A program made the position numbers and the translations under genes. Source: Croceivirga sp. (GTDB taxonomy: Bacteria; Bacteroidota; Bacteroidia; Flavobacteriales; Flavobacteriaceae). Taken from it: 64,000 nt of DNA. Location: NCBI GenBank assembly GCA_028284935.1, contig JANQQQ010000019.1:1-64000 (forward strand), in the 5' to 3' direction. The notes under the pieces are model-generated. The model made no database searches and had not been told where the DNA came from. It saw nothing but the letters and a program-made list of their open reading frames with translations. Positions 53,476 to 62,367 of this stretch are shown one piece after another (the first letter of the stretch is position 1; the number at the start of each line of letters is the position of its first letter).

Positions 53476-55197
53476 TTAAAAATCCAAATCGAACTCTTTC
53501 CTGAGCAATTCAATGGCCGGATTCTTTTCTTTCAATTTTTGATATTTCTCTTCAGGGGTAAACGCATATTTTTTTGCGTTTTCCTCATTCACTGAAATCT
53601 TCAATTCTATGGCATGGTTTTGCAATTTTTCTTTGAGATAGTGCAATAATGGCCCTTGCTCCCGTTCCACTTCCTTTTTCATGGTTCCATTGGGGAACTC
53701 CAACCAAATAATGGTATCATTGGTTAACCTTGGTACGTCAGTTTGTAGGTTACTGGCCAAAATCTTTTTCCCTTGTTGCTCTAATTTCTTGACATAATCG
53801 TTCCAATGCTTTTGCATTTCCTGTTCGGAGAAAAGATGTTGGGGCAAGTTAACTTCTATTAACTCAGGATTTTTAACGGCCTCATGCTCTCTTTTTGCCT
53901 TAAGACTGGAAAGGGACAACCCAGATACCCTTTTAGGCATGTTTTTCAAGGCAATGGGTTGGGCAAGGGGTTTTGGTTCGGAAGTCGTCACAGTATCCAA
54001 CTTTTTCCCAAAAGGTTCCTTTTTCTCAGCCACCTGTGCCAGCGGAACTTGTTCAGTGATGGAGTACTTCTTTACTTTTTCATAATCCCGTTGCCTGTAG
54101 TAGGTAACGGGAACTATGAAGTCATCCTTTTTTTTTTCAGCAGGAAAGGAAAGCGAAGCCAACTTCATTAAGGTCAATTCGACCAGAAGACGTTGGTTTT
54201 TGCTTGCCTTGTACTTTAGGTCGCCTTCATTGGAAATATCAATGGCCTTAATCAAAAATTCGTTTGAGACCTTCTTGGACTGTTCTTGATATTTTGTTTT
54301 GGCACCTTCACCCACTTCCAAGAGGATATGGGTCTCTGGTTGTCGGCATACCATCAAATCCCTAAAATGGGAGGTAAGTCCGGTAATAAAGTGATGCCCG
54401 TCAAAACCTAGGGAAAGGGTTTTGTTGAACAGCAACAGCAACTCCGGAATTCTATTCTCGAGAATAAGATCCGTAGTTTCAAAAAACGTATCGTAATCCA
54501 ATACATTGAGGTTTTCGGTAACCGCCTTTCTGGTCAACTCTTTTCCGGAAAAACTGACAACGCGGTCAAATATGGAAAGTGCATCCCTCATGGCTCCATC
54601 GGCCTTTTGCGCAATGATGTGCAAGGCATCGTCTTCTGCCTCAACGCCTTGTTGTTCGGCGATATACTTTAAATATTCGGCAGCATCCTTCACTGTAATC
54701 CGCTTAAAATCGAATATTTGGCACCGTGATAGAATGGTTGGGATAATTTTGTGCTTTTCCGTAGTGGCCAAAATAAAAATGGCGTGCTTGGGCGGTTCCT
54801 CCAACGTCTTAAGAAAAGCATTAAATGCGGATTGGGACAGCATATGGACCTCATCGATGATATATACCTTGTATTTTCCTACTTGGGGCGGTATACGGAC
54901 TTGGTCAATTAAACTGCGGATATCATCGACTGAGTTATTGGAAGCCGCATCAAGTTCAAATATGTTAAAGGCAAAATCCTCATCTTCCCGTTCGGTGCCA
55001 TCTTCATTGATTTTTTTTGCCAAAATTCGGGCACAGGTCGTTTTGCCCACACCCCTTGGGCCACAAAATAAAAGGGCTTGGGCCAAATGGTTATGGGCAA
55101 TGGCATTTTCCAAAGTATCCGTTATGGTTTGCTGCCCAACTACATCCCTAAATGTTTGGGGTCGATATTTTCTTGCGGATACGATAAAGGGTTCCAT
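53476..55197 (-). CDS. dnaX: DNA polymerase III subunit gamma/tau
   Basis: 573 residues. N-terminal VSARKYRPQTFRDVVGQ, Walker A FCGPRGVGKTTCARILAK, DELDAASNNS-like FELDAASNNSVDDIR, Walker B IDEVHMLSQSAFNAFLKTLEE, and sensor ILATTEKHKI. The zinc-binding Cys cluster that normally follows Walker A is absent: the region reads KKINEDGTEREDEDFAF. The tau-like C-terminus is lysine-rich and low in conservation. Clamp-loader ATPase. Confidence 0.96.
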   Translation of the reverse strand: MEPFIVSARKYRPQTFRDVVGQQTITDTLENAIAHNHLAQALLFCGPRGVGKTTCARILAKKINEDGTEREDEDFAFNIFELDAASNNSVDDIRSLIDQVRIPPQVGKYKVYIIDEVHMLSQSAFNAFLKTLEEPPKHAIFILATTEKHKIIPTILSRCQIFDFKRITVKDAAEYLKYIAEQQGVEAEDDALHIIAQKADGAMRDALSIFDRVVSFSGKELTRKAVTENLNVLDYDTFFETTDLILENRIPELLLLFNKTLSLGFDGHHFITGLTSHFRDLMVCRQPETHILLEVGEGAKTKYQEQSKKVSNEFLIKAIDISNEGDLKYKASKNQRLLVELTLMKLASLSFPAEKKKDDFIVPVTYYRQRDYEKVKKYSITEQVPLAQVAEKKEPFGKKLDTVTTSEPKPLAQPIALKNMPKRVSGLSLSSLKAKREHEAVKNPELIEVNLPQHLFSEQEMQKHWNDYVKKLEQQGKKILASNLQTDVPRLTNDTIIWLEFPNGTMKKEVEREQGPLLHYLKEKLQNHAIELKISVNEENAKKYAFTPEEKYQKLKEKNPAIELLRKEFDLDF

Positions 55198-55217
55198 AAG
55201 GATGATTTGACCAAAAA

Positions 55218-55225
55218 CAAATATA
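55218..55225 (-). promoter_or_regulatory. -7 promoter element of dnaX
   Basis: Minus-strand TATATTTG, 20 bases before the dnaX ATG; no -33 match at good spacing. Confidence 0.4.
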
Positions 55226-55290
55226 AAAATAGCTTATGGTATACGGATTGGGAGAACTAAGGATGTAGGCTTTTTTATCAACAATTGATG

Positions 55291-55298
55291 TAATTTTG
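55291..55298 (+). promoter_or_regulatory. -7 promoter element of rnpB
   Basis: TAATTTTG matches TAnnTTTG and ends 4 bases before the likely 5' end of RNase P RNA. Confidence 0.5.
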
Positions 55299-55302
55299 CA
55301 AG

Positions 55303-55615
55303 ATGCAGGCCACCTTATCGTCTCGATGGCTATCGAGAAGGAAAGTCCGGACACCATAGTGCAGCATAGCGGGTAACACCCGTCCTTCGCCTTGCGCGAA
55401 GAGGACCAGTGCAACAGAAAGCAAGTACAGTTTGGCTGTAGTGAAATCAGGTAAACTCTATGTGGTGAAACGCCATGTAAACCAGTAGTTAAGGGTGGCA
55501 CGCCCGTGCTGGAGGGTAGGCGGATAGAGGTTTTGGGCAACCAAAATCCCAGATAAATGATAAGGAGCTTCCCAAATCTAATTTGGGATTCACAGAATCC
55601 GGCTTATGGCCTGTT
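55303..55615 (+). ncRNA. rnpB: RNase P RNA, bacterial class A
   Basis: The catalytic RNA of RNase P, which trims tRNA 5' leaders. The universally conserved core AGGAAAGTCCGGAC is at about 55338-55351, and the 3' core CACAGAATCCGGCTTATGGCC at about 55591-55611. The two ends pair (AGGCCA with TGGCCT) as helix P1. The length near 313 bases suits a class A molecule. Ends are estimated from P1 and may be off by a few bases. Confidence 0.93.
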
Positions 55616-55622
55616 TTTAAAC

Positions 55623-55658
55623 AATAAAGGGCGGAACTCCAGAGTTCCGCCCTTTATT
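55623..55658. terminator. Bidirectional terminator of rnpB and the lipocalin-like gene
   Basis: Near-perfect 17-bp inverted repeat: left arm 55623-55639 (AATAAAGGGCGGAACTC), 2-base centre, right arm 55642-55658. T-rich on the plus side (TTTATTTATTTT) and usable in both directions. Confidence 0.85.
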
Positions 55659-55679
55659 TATTTTACATCTTTAAATCAT

Positions 55680-56246
55680 TTATTGTTTTCTGAATACTAT
55701 TCTTGAATCATATTCGATATCAAAGGGAGAACCTTCCAAATCAATACTTATTTCACCACTTTGTTCAATGACCAGTTCTCCATTGGAATTCAGTGATGCT
55801 TCAAAGTTGGGGTCAATTTCGGCGCCTTCCAATTCATCATTGATATCATCCAAGTCAATCACGGCACCATCAATGACCAATTCGCCATCAACAAATTCAT
55901 AAGTTCCAGATTCATTGGCATCCGTAACGGTCTCCCTTTCTTCATCCAAGGGAACACCATTTAACGTTCCGGTGGTCACAACATCGTAGGAGCCGGATGC
56001 ATTGTAGGTGGTTTCCGTAAAGGTCAAGGTATAATCAAAATTTTCACCAACGCTGTTGGTACTGCCTGTAAAGGGAATATCTAGAAGATTTCCACTAGTC
56101 TCGGTATCTACGTTCAAAGAAATCATTTCCCAGGTACCTAGTAAGGAGTCCTGGTCAACAGGTGTGGTGTTTTCATCATCATCATTGCTGCATGAAATGA
56201 AAAGGGTCAGTAACATGGGGAGCGATAGGAGCTTAGCTATTTTCAT
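55680..56246 (-). CDS. Lipocalin-like lipoprotein
   Basis: 188 residues. Lipobox TLFISC|SNDDD, acidic linker, then LLGTWEMISLNVD, the opening of Bacteroidota lipocalin-like domains, alternating beta-strands and C-terminal YDSRIVFRK. Very acidic. Ligand unknown. Confidence 0.78.
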   Translation of the reverse strand: MKIAKLLSLPMLLTLFISCSNDDDENTTPVDQDSLLGTWEMISLNVDTETSGNLLDIPFTGSTNSVGENFDYTLTFTETTYNASGSYDVVTTGTLNGVPLDEERETVTDANESGTYEFVDGELVIDGAVIDLDDINDELEGAEIDPNFEASLNSNGELVIEQSGEISIDLEGSPFDIEYDSRIVFRKQ

Positions 56247-56433
56247 GACTTTTTCGTTTTATGTTTTTGTCATAACGTCAAAATTTGGTGTTACGTGCTT
56301 TTCCCAGACGGTTTTTCTAAAAAAAAGGAAATGTGCTTCTTCCCTATTTTGTTTTTCCAAAAAATTGGGATTTATATCTGAGGGATTACGTTGATTTGGG
56401 ATAATACTTAGAAGAATCCCTTTACGAGCCGAA

Positions 56434-56781
56434 TTACGGTATTCTACGTTCGCCGGGAGTTTCTTCATTTATTTGATCAACAGCCCATATAATTGCAGCA
56501 GCACCCATAACTACCCCTACACCTACTTTCCAAATGGATACCTTCCTTTTTTTCAAATATGCTATTTCGGTTTTGGGAATGGAATGTAATTTCCCCTTGA
56601 TTAAAAGGTGAAGTGTGTCATTTGATAACTTTTCCTTTGCTTTAAACGGAATTTCATTTTTTCCCTTTTTTAGCTTTACTACATACGACTTTCCGGATTC
56701 AATGTTATCAAACGGTACCGATTGATAACTGTAGCAGCTTTGTAAAAGAATAGTAATCAGTACTATTGAGGCCTTTTTCAT
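56434..56781 (-). CDS. Small lipoprotein with C-terminal hydrophobic segment
   Basis: 115 residues from ATG 56781 (MKKASIVLITILLQSC|YSYQ, a typical lipobox); an ATG at 56802 would add seven residues. The middle is lysine-rich with beta pattern (YVVKLKKGKNEIPFKAKEKL) and the C-terminal part has a hydrophobic segment KVGVGVVMGAAAIIWAV. No family recognised. It sits after rsmD in the minus-strand run. Confidence 0.65.
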   Translation of the reverse strand: MKKASIVLITILLQSCYSYQSVPFDNIESGKSYVVKLKKGKNEIPFKAKEKLSNDTLHLLIKGKLHSIPKTEIAYLKKRKVSIWKVGVGVVMGAAAIIWAVDQINEETPGERRIP

Positions 56782-56807
56782 AAAGCGAATTTTAAAATTC
56801 ATGAGAA

Positions 56808-57341
56808 TTAAACGAAAAAACTAAAAATACTACTTCCGTATTTCCGCTTTTGCTGAAAATGTTGATGCTCTTCCAGCTTCGTTTGCGGAGAATGTTCCAC
56901 GATCAATATGCCATCTTCTTTCAACAATATATTCTTAAAGACCAAGTTGGGTAACTTTAAAAAATGCGTCTCGTCCATATCATAGGGAGGATCGGCAAAA
57001 ATGATATCGTACTGAATTTTGGTTCGTTCCAAAAAGGTAAAAACATCCATTTTGCAGCTATCGATAGGGAAATCCAACGCTTTGGCCGTTCTATTGATAA
57101 ACTCAATGCAGGCCTTATTGCTATCTACTGCAGTAATGGTTTTAGCACCCCTGGAAGCAAATTCAAAACTTATATTGCCCGTCCCCGAAAACAAATCCAA
57201 TACGTTGATATCCTCAAGGTAATACCGGTTGTTTAAAATATTGAAGAGCCCTTCTTTTGCCATATCCGTAGTGGGTCTTACGGGTAGCTTTTTAGGCGCA
57301 AAAATTCTTTTTCCCTTATATGTTCCTGAGATGATCCGCAT
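56808..57341 (-). CDS. rsmD: 16S rRNA (guanine966-N2)-methyltransferase
   Basis: 177 residues. N-terminal MRIISGTYKGKRI, PTTDMAKEGLFNIL, SAM motif VLDLFSGTGNISFE and catalytic FADPPYDM. Methylates G966 in 16S rRNA. Three bases after the DUF3822 gene stop. Confidence 0.95.
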   Translation of the reverse strand: MRIISGTYKGKRIFAPKKLPVRPTTDMAKEGLFNILNNRYYLEDINVLDLFSGTGNISFEFASRGAKTITAVDSNKACIEFINRTAKALDFPIDSCKMDVFTFLERTKIQYDIIFADPPYDMDETHFLKLPNLVFKNILLKEDGILIVEHSPQTKLEEHQHFQQKRKYGSSIFSFFV

Positions 57342-57344
57342 GGG

Positions 57345-58112
57345 TCAGTTGCCCAAAAGGGTTAAATCGATAGTGGAATTATCCAGGTCTTCCACATTGT
57401 AGTTTCCAAATTTTGGTACAAAAACAGATACTTTTTTAAGGTATTGATAGGAGATGTCATAAATGGGGTCCCCCTCCTCGACAGTCCCAAACAGCTTTAA
57501 TTTTATTTCTTCCACGTGAAGCCCAAGCTGCTCATAAGTGAATAGGACATAGTACAAAAAATCTTCCTTGGATTTATAATCAAATTGGTTGTAAAGCATC
57601 AATTTCCGTTCCTCCAGGACGGCAATTTCCATGAATTTGTTTGCCACATGGACATAACAAATGGTTTTGTTACTCTTTTGGTGGAACAAGGCCTGCAACA
57701 TGGCGATACTGTTGTGCTTAAACTCAAATTCGCCAAAACACTCCAATAAATAATTGTTCACATTGGTAAAGGGAACATATACGCAGACCATTTCTTGATT
57801 GGGGAGTTCATCATAGACAATTTGGTCATTGGCCAAAAGCTTGGTATTGAACTTTAGGTAATTGGGCAATTCATTTTTATCAAAAAGTGGTTTGGGTACC
57901 AAGGCATATAAGTTGTTCCTGTGGATAACGGTCACTTCTTCGTACTCCTGTTTCAGCAACTTTTCCTTTTGTAACAAACCCTTGAGTTCCTTAAGCAAAA
58001 GGTAAGGCGTTGATTTCGCCTTGAACTCAATTTTATTGAACTGGATTACGCTATTGGAAATGGTATCCAGCACACAAAAAGAAAGTCCATTCAAGCTCAC
58101 CTGAATGGACAA
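57345..58112 (-). CDS. DUF3822 family protein
   Basis: 255 residues. Actin-like (pseudo-ATPase-like) fold protein family of Bacteroidota; marks are LSIQVSLNGLSFCVLD at the N-terminus and VYVPFTNVNNYLL, CYVHVANKFMEIAVLE. The only canonical start I find is TTG at 58112, which places the conserved block at residue 1; the frame stays open to just after the upstream gene's stop and encodes KAHTHHFKK, with no ATG/GTG/TTG. Either TTG or a non-standard start is used. Neighbour of rsmD, as in relatives. Function unknown. Confidence 0.85.
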   Translation of the reverse strand: MSIQVSLNGLSFCVLDTISNSVIQFNKIEFKAKSTPYLLLKELKGLLQKEKLLKQEYEEVTVIHRNNLYALVPKPLFDKNELPNYLKFNTKLLANDQIVYDELPNQEMVCVYVPFTNVNNYLLECFGEFEFKHNSIAMLQALFHQKSNKTICYVHVANKFMEIAVLEERKLMLYNQFDYKSKEDFLYYVLFTYEQLGLHVEEIKLKLFGTVEEGDPIYDISYQYLKKVSVFVPKFGNYNVEDLDNSTIDLTLLGN

Positions 58113-58150
58113 TTTTTTAAAATGATGCGTATGTGCTTTCGCCTCGATAT

Positions 58151-58798
58151 TTAGTTATTTTTTCGGTCGTAGATGGGAGGCCAGTTACCATTGGTACTCA
58201 CATCGACCAAGGAACCTACTTTGATGAACTCTCCATTGACCTCTTCCACACTGTTTCTGGCATTTTCTTGGGCCAATAAATCGGAAGGCTGATCATAGAG
58301 TACGATATCCTTTTTGGCCTTAGCTTCAAAAACTGGGGCTTTGTAGCCACTTTTTTCAATAATATCCGCTTTTAGCTCAAATTTCTCCCCATTTTGTCCA
58401 TAGGGTACTTCCATCATGGTCTTATAAGCATCACTATTTTTGAAAAGGGAATCCTTTACCTTTACAAAACCTAGCGTATCCACAACTACGGTGTCTACTT
58501 GCAATTCAATTTGATAAACCCTATCAAAACGCATGAAAGAGGAATCACGTTGTTGGGTAATAGTATAGCTACCGGTATCCACAAATTGTACCAGACTTTC
58601 AAAATTTCCAGCGTATTTGCCGTTTACGGATTTGTATGCCTCTTGGGAATCCCTGATGTCCTTTAATTTATTAATAACAGCCTGAAAGCGCTCCTGGCGT
58701 ACTTTTTTAAATTCAATGGGACCATTGACCGATTGATAAATCAAATAGGCCAAAACGCCGCAAACAATCCATAAAACTATTTGTAAGATGGTCTTCAT
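58151..58798 (-). CDS. Hypothetical single-pass membrane protein
   Basis: 215 residues. N-terminal membrane anchor (ILQIVLWIVCGVLAYLIYQ) with soluble part outside, predicted coiled coil near 30-55 (FKKVRQERFQAVINKLKDIR), then beta-rich region (VDTVVVDTLGFVKVKDS). No family recognised. First gene of the run 58798-56434, so may act with DUF3822. Confidence 0.75.
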   Translation of the reverse strand: MKTILQIVLWIVCGVLAYLIYQSVNGPIEFKKVRQERFQAVINKLKDIRDSQEAYKSVNGKYAGNFESLVQFVDTGSYTITQQRDSSFMRFDRVYQIELQVDTVVVDTLGFVKVKDSLFKNSDAYKTMMEVPYGQNGEKFELKADIIEKSGYKAPVFEAKAKKDIVLYDQPSDLLAQENARNSVEEVNGEFIKVGSLVDVSTNGNWPPIYDRKNN

Positions 58799-58885
58799 TA
58801 TATACGAGTTAATTAGATTTAGTGGTTATAAGCAAATCTACAATTTTTTTTGAATCATGAAAGTTTTACCACTAAAAATGATACC

Positions 58886-58893
58886 TATCTTTG
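58886..58893 (+). promoter_or_regulatory. -7 promoter element of the helicase gene
   Basis: TATCTTTG matches TAnnTTTG and ends 7 bases before the ATG at 58901, predicting a near-leaderless message. Confidence 0.5.
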
Positions 58894-58900
58894 ATGCCCT

Positions 58901-60340
58901 ATGAGCTCACTAATTTCCAAGGATTTTCAGCAAATCCTCATTGATAAATTCCCTCATAAACCTACCATGTTACAAGAGCTTACACTGCATCATATGGCTG
59001 AGTTTATCTATTCCAAAGAGGCCGATGCCCTGTTTCTTCTAAAAGGTTTTGCGGGAACTGGAAAGACGACCATAGTGGGTGGTTTGGTCAAGCACCTATG
59101 GCATACCAAGATGAAGGCAGTACTTTTGGCCCCAACGGGCCGCGCGGCCAAGGTCATATCAAACTATTCCAATACCCAGGCCCTTACCATCCATAAAAAG
59201 ATTTATTTCCCCAAAAAACAATCCGGTGGTGGCGTTCAATTTGTGTTATCCCCTAATAAGCATAGGAATACTTTATTTATAGTTGATGAAGCTTCGATGA
59301 TTCCGGACACGCCTGCGGATTCCAAATTGTTTGAAAATGGGTCCTTATTGGATGACCTCATGTATTACGTGTACTCCGGCCACAATTGCAAATTGATTTT
59401 AATAGGGGACACTGCACAGCTACCCCCGGTTAAACTTGATTTAAGTCCTGCCCTTGAGGCGGAGCGCCTGGAGTTGAATTATAACAAATCAGTCATCAAT
59501 ATGGAATTGGATGAGGTTATGCGACAGCGTGAAACTTCGGGTATTCTTTTTAATGCCACCAATATTAGGGAGCAGCTTCAGTCCGAATATTTTGGGGAGT
59601 TTCGTTTTTCGGTGGATCGCTTTCCGGATATTGAACGGTTGAAGGATGGGTATGAGATACAGGAAGCCATCGATAATGCGTATTCGTACTATGGAAAGGA
59701 AGAAACAGTGATTATTGTAAGGTCCAATAAAAGGGCCAATTTATACAATCAGAACATTAGGGAGCGCATTCTTTTCTTGGAGCATGAAATCGCTGTTGGG
59801 GATTTTATGATGGTGGTCAAGAACAATTATTTTTGGCTAAAACCCAGCTCGGAGGCTGGCTTTATTGCCAACGGGGATATCATTGAGGTTTTGGAACTGT
59901 TTTCCATAAAGGAATTGTACGGATTTCGTTTTGCGGAGGTTAAGGTGCAAATGGTGGATTATCCCAACCAAAGGCCTTTTGAAACCGTATTACTTTTAAA
60001 TACCATCAATGCAGAAACGCCCTCGCTTTCCTATGAAGATGGAAACCGCCTGTACCAAGAAGTCGTGAAGGATTATGCCCACGAAAAGTCAAAATACAGA
60101 CAGTTTTTGGGCGTAAAGAACAATACATACTTTAATGCGCTACAGGTTAAATTCTCATATGCCATTACTTGTCATAAGTCCCAAGGGGGGCAATGGAACA
60201 CCATTTTTGTCGAACAGCCCTACCTTCCTAGTGGGGTTAGCAAAGAATATCTACGTTGGCTGTACACGGCGGTTACAAGAGCCAAGGAAAAGCTTTACTT
60301 GATTGGCTTCAAGGATGATTTTTTTGTTGAATCGGAATAA
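58901..60340 (+). CDS. RecD-like SF1B DNA helicase
   Basis: 479 residues. Walker A KGFAGTGKTTIVGGL, PTGRAAKVISNYSNTQALTIH, Walker B IVDEASMIP, IGDTAQLPPV and motif VI-like YTAVTRAKEKLYLIG, with YAITCHKSQGGQW near the end. Fits the stand-alone RecD2/Dda-like helicase family with an UvrD-like C-terminal domain, but shorter than RecD2. Role in DNA repair or recombination is likely. Confidence 0.92.
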   Translation: MSSLISKDFQQILIDKFPHKPTMLQELTLHHMAEFIYSKEADALFLLKGFAGTGKTTIVGGLVKHLWHTKMKAVLLAPTGRAAKVISNYSNTQALTIHKKIYFPKKQSGGGVQFVLSPNKHRNTLFIVDEASMIPDTPADSKLFENGSLLDDLMYYVYSGHNCKLILIGDTAQLPPVKLDLSPALEAERLELNYNKSVINMELDEVMRQRETSGILFNATNIREQLQSEYFGEFRFSVDRFPDIERLKDGYEIQEAIDNAYSYYGKEETVIIVRSNKRANLYNQNIRERILFLEHEIAVGDFMMVVKNNYFWLKPSSEAGFIANGDIIEVLELFSIKELYGFRFAEVKVQMVDYPNQRPFETVLLLNTINAETPSLSYEDGNRLYQEVVKDYAHEKSKYRQFLGVKNNTYFNALQVKFSYAITCHKSQGGQWNTIFVEQPYLPSGVSKEYLRWLYTAVTRAKEKLYLIGFKDDFFVESE

Positions 60341-60364
60341 AGTATATTCACACAAAGCATTTTA

Positions 60365-60934
60365 ATGTCTCCTGAAACTGTAATCAGTATTTTTTTGGGC
60401 GTGGGCCTTGCAGCCTCAGCGGGATTTCGCGTTTTTCTGCCCTTGTTTGCCTTAAGTCTAGCGGCGTATTTTAATGTGTGGGACCTAAATACCAATTGGG
60501 AATGGATCGGTAGTTTGGCTGCGGTACTCACCCTTGGAGTGGCCACGGTCGTAGAAGTATTTGCCTATTTTATACCATGGGTGGATAATGCCTTGGATAC
60601 CATTTCCCTGCCTCTTGCTGCCATAGCAGGAACAGCCGTAATGGTTTCAACAGTGGCCAATTTAGATCCCGTGGTAACATGGTCATTGGCCATTATTGCC
60701 GGAGGCGGAACGGCATCGGCCATTAAGGGGGCTAATGCCGCAGGTAGATTGACTTCCACGGCTACTACTGGTGGTATGGCCAATCCTATTGTTTCCACTG
60801 TGGAGACCGGCACCGCTGCCGTGGTTTCTGCGGCATCCATTTTTTTTCCAGTAATTGCCTCTATTTTGGTCATCGTTATTTTGGTCGTCATCTTTCGTAT
60901 TTACCGGAGGTTACGCCCAAAAATCAAAAACTAA
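60365..60934 (+). CDS. DUF4126 family membrane protein
   Basis: 189 residues, four to five membrane segments rich in Ala/Gly, with [39 protein letters not shown] and [20 protein letters not shown] blocks of DUF4126. Function unknown. Eight bases before kdsB. Confidence 0.88.
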   Translation: MSPETVISIFLGVGLAASAGFRVFLPLFALSLAAYFNVWDLNTNWEWIGSLAAVLTLGVATVVEVFAYFIPWVDNALDTISLPLAAIAGTAVMVSTVANLDPVVTWSLAIIAGGGTASAIKGANAAGRLTSTATTGGMANPIVSTVETGTAAVVSAASIFFPVIASILVIVILVVIFRIYRRLRPKIKN

Positions 60935-60942
60935 GAATTGGG

Positions 60943-61671
60943 ATGAAGATTATTTCAATGATACCGGCACGCTATCAGGCGTCAAGATTTCCTGCAAAAT
61001 TGATGCAGGATTTAGGCGGGAAACCGGTCATTCTAAGAACGTATGAAGCTACTATGTCCACAGGTCTTTTTGATGAAGTCCATGTGGTCACGGACAGCCC
61101 CATAATTTTTGATTTGATTACAAAAAATGGTGGTAGTGTCATTATGAGCAAAGGGAAGCATGAAAGTGGTAGTGATCGTATTGCAGAGGCCGTTTCCAAT
61201 ATGGATGTGGATGTAGTGGTCAATGTCCAAGGTGACGAGCCTTTTGTGGATAGGGAGAGTTTGGCCAAGGTAATAGAGGTATTTTATGAAGATCAAGCCA
61301 AGGAAATTGATTTGGCTTCTTTAATGACCCCCATTACGAACTGGGATGAAATATCCAACCCAAATACGGTCAAGGTGATTGTGGATAATCGTAATTTTGC
61401 GCTCTATTTTTCGAGGTCACCCATCCCGTATCCAAGAGATAAGGAGTTGGCAACCACGTATTACAAGCATAAGGGGATATATGCCTTTAGAAAGCGGGCC
61501 CTAATGGATTTTCAGCAGTTGCCCATGCTTTCTTTGGAAGCAAAAGAAAAAATAGAGGCCATCCGCTTTTTAGAATACGGAAAAAAAATAAAAATGATGG
61601 AAACGCACGTCACTGGAATTGAAATAGACACCCCTGAAGATTTGGATAGGGCCAGAAAGGAATGGAAATAG
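60943..61671 (+). CDS. kdsB: 3-deoxy-manno-octulosonate (or Kdo8N) cytidylyltransferase
   Basis: 242 residues. [37 protein letters not shown] and [10 protein letters not shown], the usual KdsB motifs. Activates the LPS sugar Kdo to CMP-Kdo. Given the adjacent kdnB, the substrate may be the 8-amino form Kdo8N. Overlaps the next gene by 10 bases. Confidence 0.95.
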   Translation: MKIISMIPARYQASRFPAKLMQDLGGKPVILRTYEATMSTGLFDEVHVVTDSPIIFDLITKNGGSVIMSKGKHESGSDRIAEAVSNMDVDVVVNVQGDEPFVDRESLAKVIEVFYEDQAKEIDLASLMTPITNWDEISNPNTVKVIVDNRNFALYFSRSPIPYPRDKELATTYYKHKGIYAFRKRALMDFQQLPMLSLEAKEKIEAIRFLEYGKKIKMMETHVTGIEIDTPEDLDRARKEWK

Positions 61672-62366
61672 ATTTTACGGACATATCAGTAGTTGGTTTT
61701 GATGCTGATGATACCCTGTGGGTGAACGAAACCTACTTTAGGGAAACGGAAGAGCGTTTTGCGGAACTTCTGGAGGGTTACGAGACTAAAAATAAAATAG
61801 ATCAGGAGCTTTTTAAAATGGAGATGCAAAACTTGGAGCTCTATGGATATGGGATTAAAGGATTTATGCTATCCATGATAGAATCTGCATTGGATTTATC
61901 AAATAATACCATTTCCCAGCAAACCATTTCCAGCATTCTGAATCTTGGAAAAAAAATGATCAACCATCCTGTGGAACTCTTGGATGGCGTTGAGGAAGTA
62001 TTACAGGCATTGTCCGGAAGGTACCGATTGATTGTTTTGACCAAAGGTGATTTGTTAGATCAGGAACGAAAGCTTGAAAAATCGGGCTTATCCAAATACT
62101 TCCATCATGTGGAGGTACTTAGTGATAAGAAGGAGGAGAACTATAAAAACTTGTTGGAACATTTGGAAATCCCAATAGGTTCCTTTTTAATGGTGGGGAA
62201 CTCCCTAAAGTCCGATGTTATTCCCATTTTGAACATTGGGGGTAAAGCGGTTCATGTGCCTTTTCACACGACCTGGGCACACGAATTGGTCTCAGCGGAG
62301 GAAGAACGGGTAAACAATCACTTAAAGCTGAATTCCCTAAGGGATATTTTGAAGTATTTAAATTAG
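61662..62366 (+). CDS. HAD family hydrolase
   Basis: 234 residues. DADDTLW motif I (residue 13-19), LTKGD motif II and [13 protein letters not shown] motif III/IV, of the YjjG-like branch with a helical cap. Not KdsC, which is shorter and lacks the cap. One base separates it from kdnB. It may be a phosphatase of the same sugar pathway, but this is only position-based. Confidence 0.88.
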   Translation: MEIDFTDISVVGFDADDTLWVNETYFRETEERFAELLEGYETKNKIDQELFKMEMQNLELYGYGIKGFMLSMIESALDLSNNTISQQTISSILNLGKKMINHPVELLDGVEEVLQALSGRYRLIVLTKGDLLDQERKLEKSGLSKYFHHVEVLSDKKEENYKNLLEHLEIPIGSFLMVGNSLKSDVIPILNIGGKAVHVPFHTTWAHELVSAEEERVNNHLKLNSLRDILKYLN

Positions 62367-62367
62367 A

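Noticed and set aside
54506-55210. 234-codon plus-strand frame opposite dnaX
   Set aside because: Antisense of the conserved ATPase domain; codon pattern follows dnaX on the other strand.
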